Position numbers and translations under genes: made by a program. This document shows, in pieces, positions 6,896-15,141 of a stretch of 64,000 nt of DNA. Position 1 is the stretch's first letter. Each line of letters begins with the position of its first letter. The DNA lies in assembly GCF_900113245.1 (NCBI RefSeq), contig NZ_FOOQ01000001.1, positions 992,001-1,056,000 of the forward strand, written 5' to 3'. The notes below the pieces were generated by a model, which was given only the letters and a program-made list of their open reading frames with translations, searched no databases and was not told the DNA's origin. The DNA is from Halopelagius inordinatus. GTDB taxonomy: Archaea > Halobacteriota > Halobacteria > Halobacteriales > Haloferacaceae.

Positions 6896-8809
6896 TCAGA
6901 GTCGCGACCGAACGTCGCGGAACACGGTCAGGTCGGCGTCCACGACGCTCGCGACGGCGTCCGCGGCCCCGAGAAGCCACTCGGCGCGTTCGACGCGCGA
7001 TTCTACGTCGCCCGGCCCGATGCGGTAGTTCTCGACGATGGCCTCGACGGACTCGCCGTCGACCCACTCGCGGAGGATGCGCGCGAGTTTGACCGCGCTC
7101 AACCACTGCTCGAAGTCGTCCGTCCCGTTCATGTCCGTGGTGAACTCCGCGGCGTGGCGGGTGGCAAAGCGGTACATCGCCGCGCGCTCTCTGTTGCCGA
7201 GGTACGTCCCGTACATGTCCGGCGTGTCGCAGACGATTTCGAGCGCCGTCAGAGCCGTCACGTGGTCGTCGGCCATCTGCTCTGCGGCGCGGATGCCCGC
7301 GACGAGGCGCGCACCCGTCTCCGGGCGGACGTACTGGCGGGACACCTGTTCGCCGAGCGTCGTCGCCGCGAGCGCGTCTCCTTCGACGCTCAGCATCGCC
7401 ATCTCGGCGAGTTCGGTCGCCACCCCGTCGACGACTCCCGAGAGGTCCACGTCGGGCGACTGGTGGGCGAAAAAGGAGGCGTCCAGCAGGTCCAACACGC
7501 CGGATTTCGAGTCGGCGAAGCCCGACGCGACGACGGAGAGAACGTGCGTGCGAAGCGCGTCGGGGGCGGCGAGTTTCGACTCCACCGCCTCCGGTCCCGC
7601 CTCGACGTACCGGTCCCACAGTTCCGCTTCGGACCGGTCGTTTCCGACGAGAACCGCCTCGCCGTACGGGTCGAGGTGGGGACGCCCCGCCCGCCCGCAC
7701 ATCTGGTGGACTTCGAGGACGGGGAGCCACGCCATCTCCTCGCCGGTGTAGCGCTTTTGGTCGCGAACGACGACGCGCCGCGCGGGGACGTTGACGCCCG
7801 CCGCCAGCGTCGGCGTCGCGCAGATGACCTTCAGTTTCCGGTCGCGGAACGCCGACTCGACGAGTGCGCGGTGACCCGTCCGGAGTCCGGCGTGGTGGAA
7901 CGCCACGCCGTTTTCGACGCACTCTGCGAGTCTCTCGCCCGTCTCCGTTCCGTCCAACTCGGCGACGGCGTCGGCCGTCTCCGGGCGGGAGACGAGTTCC
8001 TCCCGCGCGAGGCGTTCGGCGAGCGATTCGGCCTCGCGGCGCGACCGGACGAACGCGAGGCTCTGCCCACCGTTCTCGACGGCGTCGGCGACGAGTGCGG
8101 CGGTGGCCTCCGTGTCCTCGTCGTCGTTCGGCCCGGCGTCTTCGGGCGGACAGTCGAGCGTCGAGCCGTCGTCGAACTCGACGGAACCGTCGGCGTAGAC
8201 GCCGGTCCGAAGCGAGACGGGCCGCCACGTCGTCTCGACGAGTTCGGCGTCCAACCACGCCGCGATGTCTTCCGGGTTGGCCACCGTCGCGGAGAGCGCG
8301 ACTATCTGGACGCCGGGCGCGCGCCGTTGCAGGGTGGCGAGAGTCACTTCGAGCGTCGGCCCGCGCCCGTCGGACCCGAGGAGGTGCACCTCGTCGACGA
8401 CGACGCAGGCCAACTTCGACACCCACGACGCGCCGTTTCGGATGGCCGAGTCCACCTTCTCGGAGGTGGCGACGACGACGTCGTTTTCGCCCAGGTCCTC
8501 GGCCGGCGAATCGAAGTCGCCCGTCGAGATGCCGACGCTGACGCCGGGCAGTTCGTCGAACGTCTCGTACTTCTCGCGGGCGAGTGCGCGCAGGGGGACG
8601 ATGTACAACGCGGGGCCGTCGGCGGTGAGCATCGCCAGTTCGGCGATGAACGTCTTCCCCGAGGCGGTGGGAATGGCGGCGACGAGACGGGCACCCTCGG
8701 TGACGCCCGCCTCCACCGCGGCGGCCTGCGGAGGGTAGAGTTTCTCGATGCCGTTCGACTCGTAGTGGGCCCGTATTCGGTCCGGCAGGGGGAGGTCCCG
8801 GACGTGCAT
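6896..8809 (-). CDS. Ski2-type DEAD/DEAH helicase, short Hel308-like paralogue
   Basis: A 637-residue superfamily 2 helicase starting at ATG 8809 (MHVRDLPLPDRIRAHYESNG). Motifs are the Q-like KLYPPQ (23-28), Walker A PTASGKT (47-53), Walker B DEVH (139-142), motif III SAT (173-175), and the motif VI-type QMCGRAGRP in the second RecA domain. A ratchet-like C-terminal helical region follows. Archaeal Hel308 is usually well over 700 residues, so this is a shortened relative that may lack the terminal domain. A start at ATG 8836 (MPPRDQTRT) is possible, but a TATA-like element overlaps it, favouring 8809. Probable role: unwinding lagging strands at stalled forks. Confidence 0.88.
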   Translation of the reverse strand: MHVRDLPLPDRIRAHYESNGIEKLYPPQAAAVEAGVTEGARLVAAIPTASGKTFIAELAMLTADGPALYIVPLRALAREKYETFDELPGVSVGISTGDFDSPAEDLGENDVVVATSEKVDSAIRNGASWVSKLACVVVDEVHLLGSDGRGPTLEVTLATLQRRAPGVQIVALSATVANPEDIAAWLDAELVETTWRPVSLRTGVYADGSVEFDDGSTLDCPPEDAGPNDDEDTEATAALVADAVENGGQSLAFVRSRREAESLAERLAREELVSRPETADAVAELDGTETGERLAECVENGVAFHHAGLRTGHRALVESAFRDRKLKVICATPTLAAGVNVPARRVVVRDQKRYTGEEMAWLPVLEVHQMCGRAGRPHLDPYGEAVLVGNDRSEAELWDRYVEAGPEAVESKLAAPDALRTHVLSVVASGFADSKSGVLDLLDASFFAHQSPDVDLSGVVDGVATELAEMAMLSVEGDALAATTLGEQVSRQYVRPETGARLVAGIRAAEQMADDHVTALTALEIVCDTPDMYGTYLGNRERAAMYRFATRHAAEFTTDMNGTDDFEQWLSAVKLARILREWVDGESVEAIVENYRIGPGDVESRVERAEWLLGAADAVASVVDADLTVFRDVRSRL

Positions 8810-8834
8810 CGTCCGTGTCTGGTCCCGCGGTGGC

Positions 8835-8841
8835 ATAAAAA
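8835..8841 (-). promoter_or_regulatory. TATA box that decides the helicase start
   Basis: TTTTTAT on the minus strand, 26-32 bases upstream of ATG 8809. It overlaps the alternative ATG at 8836 and supports a leaderless mRNA beginning at 8809. Confidence 0.45.
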
Positions 8842-8966
8842 CTCGCGCGTACGCACGCACCGAGAACCGAAGACGGGGCGACGGCTCGCCGGAGCGAGGG
8901 CGCTACAGTCTATGGATTACGACGGTACTCTTTTCACCCATCCTGTGGAAGTTTGAGTGAGATTAC

Positions 8967-10403
8967 ATGAAGCGAGCCCTCCTTTTGACGGCAGTCGTCC
9001 TCGCCTCGGCGGTGGCGGGCGTCGGACTGGCGGACGGTGCTCCGGCGAACGCCTTCGTCACGAACGTCACGGTGTCGCCCGACCAACCGGCTCCCGGCGA
9101 GCGGTTCACTATCTCGACGACGGTCCGAAACAGCGACCAAAACGGGACGTCGTTCGAGATTACCGACGTCTACGTCCGTCCCCGCGGCGGAACGAACGAC
9201 GTCGCCCGCGTCGAGAACCTCGGCACCCTCCCGGCGGGGTCGGAGATGACCGTTCCGCTGACGGCGTCGTTCGACGACCCCGGGACGCGCGAACTCCGCG
9301 TGTTCGTGGTCGCTCGGAGCGACGGCGAGTTCGTCCGCCTCCAGTACCCCGTCGTCGTCACCGTCAGAGAGGGCGGACCGCAGGTCGGCATCGACGCCGG
9401 AGACGGCGTCGTCGGAGCGACGAAGACGGTCGAAGTGACCGCCGCCAACGGCGAGGACGCGCCGGTTCGAAACCTCAGGCTGTCGCTGAACGGCACCGAC
9501 GCCGCCGTCGAGAACACGACGCGCGTCCTCCCGACGCTCGCGAGCGGCGAGTCGCGCACGTTCAACTTCTCGGTCACGCCCTCGGCCGAGCGGTCACGAC
9601 TCGAAGCGCGCCTCCAGTACACGACGCAGGGCGGAAACACGCGCTCCGTTTCCGAGACGCGGACCCTCCGCTCTGACCCCCTCCGCGACGACGTCCGGGT
9701 CGACGCGAGCGTCGTCGGGTCCGGGTCGTCCCCGCCCATCGCCGTCGACGTGTCGAACGTCGGCAACGCCCGCGCGGAGGACGCCGTCGTCGAGGGTGTC
9801 CGAAACGGGACTGTCCTCTTCAGACGCCCCCTCGGGACCGTCGGTGCGGGGTCGTCCACGACGACGCAGTTCAACGTCTCGAACGTCTCCGGCGGCCCCC
9901 TCGACGTGCGCGTCAGATACGAGACGGGCGGGCGAGAGAGCGAGACGACGACGAGGCTCGACTACGCCTCGAACCCAGGCGCGGTCGAACTCACGGGCAT
10001 CGACTACGAGATGGAGGACGGCCGACTCCACATCTCCGGCAGCACGAGCAACGTCGGCCTCTCGCAGGTCGATAGCGTCGTCGTCCGCGTCGTCCCCGCG
10101 GAGAACGTCACACCCGCGCGGCCCAACCGCGAGTACTTCGTCGGGTCGATACCGCCGAGCGACTTCGTCTCGTTCGACCTCTACGCGGACATCGGCGAGA
10201 GCGTGAGTTCGGTTCCGATAGAGGTGACCTATCTCTCGGACGGCCAACGCCGGACGGAACGCACCGAGGTAGACGTGCGCGACCTCCAACCCGCCGGGAC
10301 GACCGACGAGAGTTCCTCGCTCGGGACGCCGCTTCTCGTCGCCGGTGTCGTCGCGTTGCTCGTCATCGTCGGCCTCGGAACGTACGCGTACAGACGGCGG
10401 TGA
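8967..10403 (+). CDS. surface-anchored beta-sandwich protein (COG1361/CARDB-like), ABC exporter partner
   Basis: A 478-residue protein with a Sec signal peptide (MKRALLLTAVVLASAVAGVG, cleavage near residues 22-28), a long extracytoplasmic region and one C-terminal transmembrane helix (about 452-473) ending YAYRRR. The exposed region shows repeated Ig-like units of about 100 residues with the VSPDQPAPGERFTI and IAVDVSNVGNARAEDAVVEG patterns of CARDB/NEW3-type domains, and many N-x-S/T sites. It ends 5 bases before an ABC ATPase and a MacB-type permease. It probably acts as the exoplasmic adaptor or substrate-handling subunit of that transporter. Confidence 0.85.
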   Translation: MKRALLLTAVVLASAVAGVGLADGAPANAFVTNVTVSPDQPAPGERFTISTTVRNSDQNGTSFEITDVYVRPRGGTNDVARVENLGTLPAGSEMTVPLTASFDDPGTRELRVFVVARSDGEFVRLQYPVVVTVREGGPQVGIDAGDGVVGATKTVEVTAANGEDAPVRNLRLSLNGTDAAVENTTRVLPTLASGESRTFNFSVTPSAERSRLEARLQYTTQGGNTRSVSETRTLRSDPLRDDVRVDASVVGSGSSPPIAVDVSNVGNARAEDAVVEGVRNGTVLFRRPLGTVGAGSSTTTQFNVSNVSGGPLDVRVRYETGGRESETTTRLDYASNPGAVELTGIDYEMEDGRLHISGSTSNVGLSQVDSVVVRVVPAENVTPARPNREYFVGSIPPSDFVSFDLYADIGESVSSVPIEVTYLSDGQRRTERTEVDVRDLQPAGTTDESSSLGTPLLVAGVVALLVIVGLGTYAYRRR

Positions 10404-10407
10404 ACCG

Positions 10408-11097
10408 ATGCCGATAATCGAACTCGAAGACGTCTGGAAGCGCTACGAGAGCGGGACCGAAACCGTCGAAGCGCTGAAAGCGGTCGATTTCGCGGCCGAA
10501 CCCGGCGAGTTCGTCGCCGTGATGGGACCGTCCGGGAGCGGGAAGTCCACGATGCTCAACGTCTTGGGCCTGCTCGACGTGCCCACCGAGGGCGTCGTCA
10601 GCCTCGACGGGCGAGACGTGACCGACCTCTCGGACGAGGAGATGACGCGCGAACGGAAGCGCTCTATCGGCTTCATCTTCCAGAACTTCCATCTGATTCC
10701 GACGCTTTCGGCCGTCGAGAACGTCGAAGTGCCCACCCTGTTCGGAAACGACCCGACGGCCAGACAGCGGGCGTCGGAGCTGCTCGAACGGGTCGGCCTC
10801 GGCGAACGACTCCACCACCGGCCCGACCAGCTCTCGGGCGGCCAAAAGCAACGCGTCGCCGTCGCGCGCGCTCTCATCAACGAACCGCGCATCCTGCTTG
10901 CGGACGAACCGACGGGGAACTTAGACCGCGACACCGGGCGCGACGTGCTCGAACTGTTCACCGAACTCAAAGTCGAAGCGGACGTGGCCGTCATCGCCGT
11001 CACGCACGACGACCAACTCCGGCAGTACGCCGACCGGGTGGTGAACTTGGTGGACGGACGCCTCACCGAGGAGGCGACGGAGGAGTTCACGACATGA
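10408..11097 (+). CDS. ABC transporter ATPase (MacB/LolD type)
   Basis: A 229-residue nucleotide-binding subunit starting MPIIELEDVWKRYESG. Walker A is GPSGSGKST (40-48), the Q-loop Gln92 sits in FIFQNFHLIP, the signature is LSGGQKQR (142-149), Walker B is ILLADEP (162-168), the D-loop is NLD (171-173) and the H-loop is His200. The sequence NFHLIPTLSAVENVEVP is typical of the LolD/MacB/FtsE group that powers mechanotransmission-type exporters. The stop overlaps the permease ATG by four bases (ATGA). Confidence 0.96.
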   Translation: MPIIELEDVWKRYESGTETVEALKAVDFAAEPGEFVAVMGPSGSGKSTMLNVLGLLDVPTEGVVSLDGRDVTDLSDEEMTRERKRSIGFIFQNFHLIPTLSAVENVEVPTLFGNDPTARQRASELLERVGLGERLHHRPDQLSGGQKQRVAVARALINEPRILLADEPTGNLDRDTGRDVLELFTELKVEADVAVIAVTHDDQLRQYADRVVNLVDGRLTEEATEEFTT

Positions 11098-12242
11098 GCC
11101 GGATAGACGAACTCTACCGTCGGTTCCCCGCGCTGTTGATGGCTCGGCGCAACCTCTCTCGAAACCGGCTCCGGTCGGGGCTCGCGGCGTTGGGTATCAT
11201 CATCGGCGTCCTCGCCATCGCTTCGCTCGGCATGTTCGGCACGACGCTTCGCGCGGGGGCGACACAGGAACTCGGCGACATCGGCAACGAGATTTCCATC
11301 TCGCCGAACACCCAAGAGGGGTTCGACGAACTCACCGACCGCGACGTGACCGAGATACGCCGCGTCGCCGACGACGACGCGGCGGTGGTCCCTGTCCGAC
11401 AGCGGAGCAGTACGGTCTCTCGCGGGCGCGAACAGTCGATAGTGACGACGTACGGCATATCGAACCCGGGGTCGCTCTACGCGGCGTCGGACGGGCGCGT
11501 CCCCGACCGTCTCAGACAGGGCGCGCTCGTCGGGTCGTCGCTCGCAGAGCGGTTCGACCTCGAAGCCGGGAACAGCATCACCGTCGACGACCGGACGTAC
11601 CGCGTCACGGCCGTCCTCGAAGAGCAGGGCGGCATCTCGCTTTTGAGCCCGAACAACGCGATTATCGTCCCCGCCGAGGACTTCGAGGGGTCGGGCTACT
11701 CGCAGGTCGTCGTCAAGTCGCCGTCGGGGGCCGCCGCGAACCAGACGGCGGTGGCCGTCCGCGAGACGCTGAACGAACGCGAAGAGAAGGTTTCGGTGTT
11801 CGAGTTACAGAGCATCACCGAGGGAATCGGCCAGTTCTTCGGCATCCTCAACGCCTTCCTCATCGGTATCGGCTCTATCTCCCTCGTCGTCGCGGGGGTC
11901 AGCATCCTCAACGTCATGCTCATGAGCACCGTCGAACGGAGACAGGAAATCGGCGTCCTCCGGGCCGTCGGCGTCCAGAAACTCGACGTGGTCCGCATGA
12001 TTCTCGCCGAGGCGGCTCTGCTCGGGGGCGTCGGCGGCGTCCTCGGGGCGATTCTCGCCGTCGGGGCCGGACTCGTGTTGAATCAGGTCGTCCTCTCTAA
12101 CCCCCTGTTGACGTTCGACCCGACGAACCTGCTGTACATCGTCCTCGCGGTGGTGTTCGCCCTCGTGACGAGCGTTCTCAGCGGTCTGTACCCCGCGTGG
12201 AAGGCCGCAAACGAGACGCCCGTCGAGGCGTTACGGAAGTGA
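11094..12242 (+). CDS. ABC transporter permease (MacB/FtsX type)
   Basis: A 382-residue permease with the canonical layout: one N-terminal helix (about 22-45) in MARRNLSRNRLRSGLAALGI, a large extracytoplasmic MacB_PCD domain (about 48-255), and three C-terminal helices (about 258-290, 305-335, 345-372) of the FtsX fold. The tail PVEALRK matches the family ending. Coupled by ATGA to the ATPase and preceded by the surface beta-sandwich protein. Substrates of archaeal relatives are mostly unknown; lipoprotein or peptide export is an inference. Confidence 0.95.
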   Translation: MSRIDELYRRFPALLMARRNLSRNRLRSGLAALGIIIGVLAIASLGMFGTTLRAGATQELGDIGNEISISPNTQEGFDELTDRDVTEIRRVADDDAAVVPVRQRSSTVSRGREQSIVTTYGISNPGSLYAASDGRVPDRLRQGALVGSSLAERFDLEAGNSITVDDRTYRVTAVLEEQGGISLLSPNNAIIVPAEDFEGSGYSQVVVKSPSGAAANQTAVAVRETLNEREEKVSVFELQSITEGIGQFFGILNAFLIGIGSISLVVAGVSILNVMLMSTVERRQEIGVLRAVGVQKLDVVRMILAEAALLGGVGGVLGAILAVGAGLVLNQVVLSNPLLTFDPTNLLYIVLAVVFALVTSVLSGLYPAWKAANETPVEALRK

Positions 12243-12274
12243 CGCTCTGCGGTCCCGCGCTCCCCCGTTCGCCG

Positions 12275-13333
12275 TCAGAACTCGACCACGGGGATGCCGG
12301 TCGTCCCGAAGTCCGTCATCGAGTCGAGCGTCTCCGGGACCTCTTCGAGAGAGACCCGCTCTGAGACCACCGCCGCCGGGTCGAGTTTCCCGTGTTCTAT
12401 CATCCGGAAGATTTCGTCGTAGCGGGGGCGCGGCATCCCGACCGCGCCGAGGAAGTCTATCTCGCCGAGAACCATCCTGTCTGTCGGAAGCGGCACCTCG
12501 CCGCCCTCGTCGCTCGACGTGAGACCGATCTGGACGTGTTGACCGTGGTTTCGGAGACAGCGCACCGAGTTCCGGCAGGTCTCCGCGATGCCGAGTGCGT
12601 CCACGGAGACGTCCGCGCCGCCGTTCGTTATCGCGGCCACCTCGTCGGGAACGTCCGCGACCGCCTCCGCGTTCACGGTCTCGACGGCACCTAGCTCCTC
12701 GGCGAACGCCAGTTTCTCGTCGAACAGGTCGACGGCGACGACGTTCGCGCCGAGGGCGTCGGCGACGTGGACCGCTGAGAGTCCGACGCCGCCGCATCCG
12801 TGGACCGCGACCCAGTCGCCCGCGGTGACGTCGGCCCGATGGACGAGTCCGTGAAAGGAGGTCATGAACCGACAGCCCATGCCCGCCATCTCTACCTGCG
12901 AGACGCCGTCGGGGAGGGGAACGACGTTGAAGTCGGCCCACGGGACGTGAAACTGCTCGGCGAACGCGCCCTTCGATTCGGGGGCGAGTCCGAGCGGAAT
13001 CCGGTTGTCGCAGGTGTTCGAGTGGGCGTTTCGACAGGAGGGGCAGGTCCCGTCGGCGAGGTTGAACGGGACGGTGACCCGGTCGCCCTCGCGGACGTGT
13101 TCGACCTCCTCGCCGACGTCCACGACGACGCCCGCGGGTTCGTGACCGAGAACGTGCCCCTCCGGTAACCCCCGCGACTTCCAGACCGGGTCGCCCTGCC
13201 ACGCGTGCCAGTCGCTCCGGCAGATGCCGCAGACGTCGGTCTCTACCACCACCCCCGTCGGGTCGGGGCGCGGTTCCGCGACGTCTCTGATTTCGAGCGG
13301 TTCTCCGTGGTCGGTGAACACTGCTGCGCGCAT
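12275..13333 (-). CDS. zinc-dependent alcohol dehydrogenase family protein
   Basis: A 352-residue medium-chain dehydrogenase. The catalytic zinc motif is DVCGICRSDWHAWQ with GHEPAGVV downstream, and the Rossmann loop is HGCGGVGLSAVHVADALGA with Asp after strand 2 (VAVDLF), indicating NAD preference. In the structural zinc lobe the sequence is ADGTCPSCRNAHSNTC, so three cysteines remain and Asp stands at the first ligand position. Substrate is not deducible. It is monocistronic and convergent with the permease. Confidence 0.9.
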   Translation of the reverse strand: MRAAVFTDHGEPLEIRDVAEPRPDPTGVVVETDVCGICRSDWHAWQGDPVWKSRGLPEGHVLGHEPAGVVVDVGEEVEHVREGDRVTVPFNLADGTCPSCRNAHSNTCDNRIPLGLAPESKGAFAEQFHVPWADFNVVPLPDGVSQVEMAGMGCRFMTSFHGLVHRADVTAGDWVAVHGCGGVGLSAVHVADALGANVVAVDLFDEKLAFAEELGAVETVNAEAVADVPDEVAAITNGGADVSVDALGIAETCRNSVRCLRNHGQHVQIGLTSSDEGGEVPLPTDRMVLGEIDFLGAVGMPRPRYDEIFRMIEHGKLDPAAVVSERVSLEEVPETLDSMTDFGTTGIPVVEF

Positions 13334-13417
13334 CGTACCGCGCTAATCGATGGCACGCGGCATAATTCAGGGGGTCGGAGACGAGAAGAGAGCCGAAAGA
13401 CCCCCGACGTCGTCGAG

Positions 13418-14569
13418 TTAGATGTAGCCGTGCGTCGCGAGTCGGTCCACCGCCTCGCGGAGGCGTTCCTCGCTGGCCGCGTAGGAGATGCGGGCGTAGC
13501 CGGGCGACCCGAACGCGCTTCCGGGGACGGTGGCGACGTGGGCGTCCTCTATCGCGCCCTCGCACCAGGCTTGGTCGTCCTCGTCGACGGGAATCATCAT
13601 GTAGAACGCGCCGTCGCCGACGGGCACGTCCACGTCGTGTTCGGCGAAGAGGTCGACGAGCATGTCGCGGCGTTCGCGGAAGGCGTCGCGCATCTCGGTG
13701 ACGGCGTCGTCGGTGTCGGTGATGGCCTCGATACCCGCGCGCTGGACGAAGTTGACCGCACAGGAGACCGAGTGCGAGTGGAGTTTCGCGGCTTGGGAGA
13801 CGAGTTCCTCGGGCGCACAGAGGTAGCCGAGACGCCATCCGGTCATCGAGTACGCCTTCGAGAAGCCGTTTATCGTTATCGTGCGGTCTCCCATCCCGTC
13901 GAGCGACGCGAGACTCGTCTGTTCGACGCCGTACGTTATCTGCTCGTATATCTCGTCGGAGATGACTTTGATGTCGTGTTCGACGGCGAGGTCACGGACG
14001 CCTTCGAGTGCCTCGTCCGAGTAGACCGCACCCGTCGGGTTCGACGGGGAGTTGACGACGAGCAGTTCGGTGTCGTCGGAGACGGCCTCGCTCAGGTCGT
14101 CTAAGGCGGGTTCGAGTTGGAAGTCGTAGGGCGCGAGGTCCACGCGGTTCAGAGAGCCTCCCGAGAGCTTGACCATCGCCTCGTAGGACACCCACGCGGG
14201 GTCCAAGAGAGCGACTTCGTCGCCGTCGTCGATGAGCGACTGGAACGTCTCGAAGAGGGCCTGCTTGCCGCCCGGCGTGACGATGACGTTGTCCGACGTG
14301 CAGTCGATGCCGTCGCCGCGGAGTTTCTCGGCGATGGCCTCGCGGAGTTCGGGGACGCCGTTCGAGGAGGTGTAGCCGGTGTGTCCGGACGCCATCGCGT
14401 CCTGACCGGCCTCGACGACGTTCTGCGGGGTGGGGAAGTCGGGTTCGCCGACCGAGAGGTCGACGACGTCGATACCGTCGGCTTCCAGTTCGCTCGCGAG
14501 GTTGCTTATCGCGAGCGTCGCGCTCGGTTCGACACGTTCTACGCGGTCGGCGAAGTCGAAGTCGCTCAT
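13418..14569 (-). CDS. class I/II pyridoxal-phosphate aminotransferase (aspartate aminotransferase-like)
   Basis: A 383-residue fold-type I aminotransferase. Motifs are SVGEPDFPTP (39-48), GYTSSNGVPELREA (65-78), the PLP-phosphate-binding VTPGGKQA (97-104), SPSNPTG with Asn177, SDEIYE with Asp205, and the PLP lysine at 238 in NGFSKAYSMTGWR. An Arg near residue 363 in PGYARISY binds the substrate carboxylate. Likely acts on Asp, aromatic or branched substrates. Its start overlaps the ribH stop by four bases, so it is translationally coupled to lumazine synthase. Confidence 0.93.
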   Translation of the reverse strand: MSDFDFADRVERVEPSATLAISNLASELEADGIDVVDLSVGEPDFPTPQNVVEAGQDAMASGHTGYTSSNGVPELREAIAEKLRGDGIDCTSDNVIVTPGGKQALFETFQSLIDDGDEVALLDPAWVSYEAMVKLSGGSLNRVDLAPYDFQLEPALDDLSEAVSDDTELLVVNSPSNPTGAVYSDEALEGVRDLAVEHDIKVISDEIYEQITYGVEQTSLASLDGMGDRTITINGFSKAYSMTGWRLGYLCAPEELVSQAAKLHSHSVSCAVNFVQRAGIEAITDTDDAVTEMRDAFRERRDMLVDLFAEHDVDVPVGDGAFYMMIPVDEDDQAWCEGAIEDAHVATVPGSAFGSPGYARISYAASEERLREAVDRLATHGYI

Positions 14570-14970
14570 GCTAACACCTCCACCATATCGACCGCGGCGT
14601 TTACCGCTTCCGCACCTTTCCCGACGCGTTCTCTGGCTTCGGCGCCGCTCTGTCCGGGGCCGGAGACGCCGAACGTGACGGGTACGTCGCGGTCTACGCT
14701 GACGTCCGTGAGTCCCTGCGCCGCCGCGTCGGCGATGACCCTATCGTGGTCCGTGTCGCCGGTGACGATAGCGCCGACGACGGCGACGGCTTCGACGTCC
14801 TGTCTCCGGGCGAGTCTGTCCGCGGCCAACGGCGAGTCGTACGCGCCGGGAACGTAGAGCACGTCCACGACGTCGGCGTCTCGTTCCGCGGCCGCGTCCC
14901 GCGCGGCCTGTTCCATCTGTTCGGTGACCGAGGAGTTGAACTGGGCCACCACCAGTCCGAGTGCGACCAT
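14566..14970 (-). CDS. ribH: 6,7-dimethyl-8-ribityllumazine synthase
   Basis: A 134-residue archaeal-type lumazine synthase that condenses 5-amino-6-ribitylaminouracil with 3,4-dihydroxy-2-butanone-4-phosphate in riboflavin synthesis. Substrate-binding motifs are VAQFNSSVTEQM (8-19), PGAYDSPLAADRL (42-54), and GAIVTGDTDHDRV with the catalytic His, followed by PVTFGVSGPGQ. It is first in the pair with the aminotransferase (ATGA overlap). A diverged stem-loop repeat lies 52-76 bases upstream. Confidence 0.95.
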   Translation of the reverse strand: MVALGLVVAQFNSSVTEQMEQAARDAAAERDADVVDVLYVPGAYDSPLAADRLARRQDVEAVAVVGAIVTGDTDHDRVIADAAAQGLTDVSVDRDVPVTFGVSGPGQSGAEARERVGKGAEAVNAAVDMVEVLA

Positions 14971-15021
14971 ACGCGTTCGGTTCCCTCCGGCGATAAAAGA
15001 ACTACCGAAGCGGGTAGAAAG

Positions 15022-15046
15022 CGTCGCCGAGCGAAGCGAGGCAACA
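15022..15046. repeat. diverged copy A of an intergenic stem-loop repeat
   Basis: The stretch 15017-15060 resembles 50900-50944: both read g(a/g)aagcgt(c/t)gccga(g/a)cgaag(c/t)gaggcaac, followed by a short A-rich bit and gagcgggg. The hairpin arms here are CGTCGCC (15022-15028) and GGCAACA (15040-15046) with an 11-base loop and two mismatches. It lies between the alcohol dehydrogenase end and the ribH start. Confidence 0.55.
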
Positions 15047-15141
15047 GAAAACGAGCGGGGAACGTAGTGGCCCGCGAGCAGAACGCGCGGCCGAGCGTAA
15101 AGGGGCCGGAGACGCGCCTCCGGGACGGGGCAGTCGCGCGG

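Noticed and set aside
7154-8956. 600-codon plus-strand ORF opposite the helicase
   Set aside because: Antisense mirror of the helicase produced by GC-rich codon positions; no motif.
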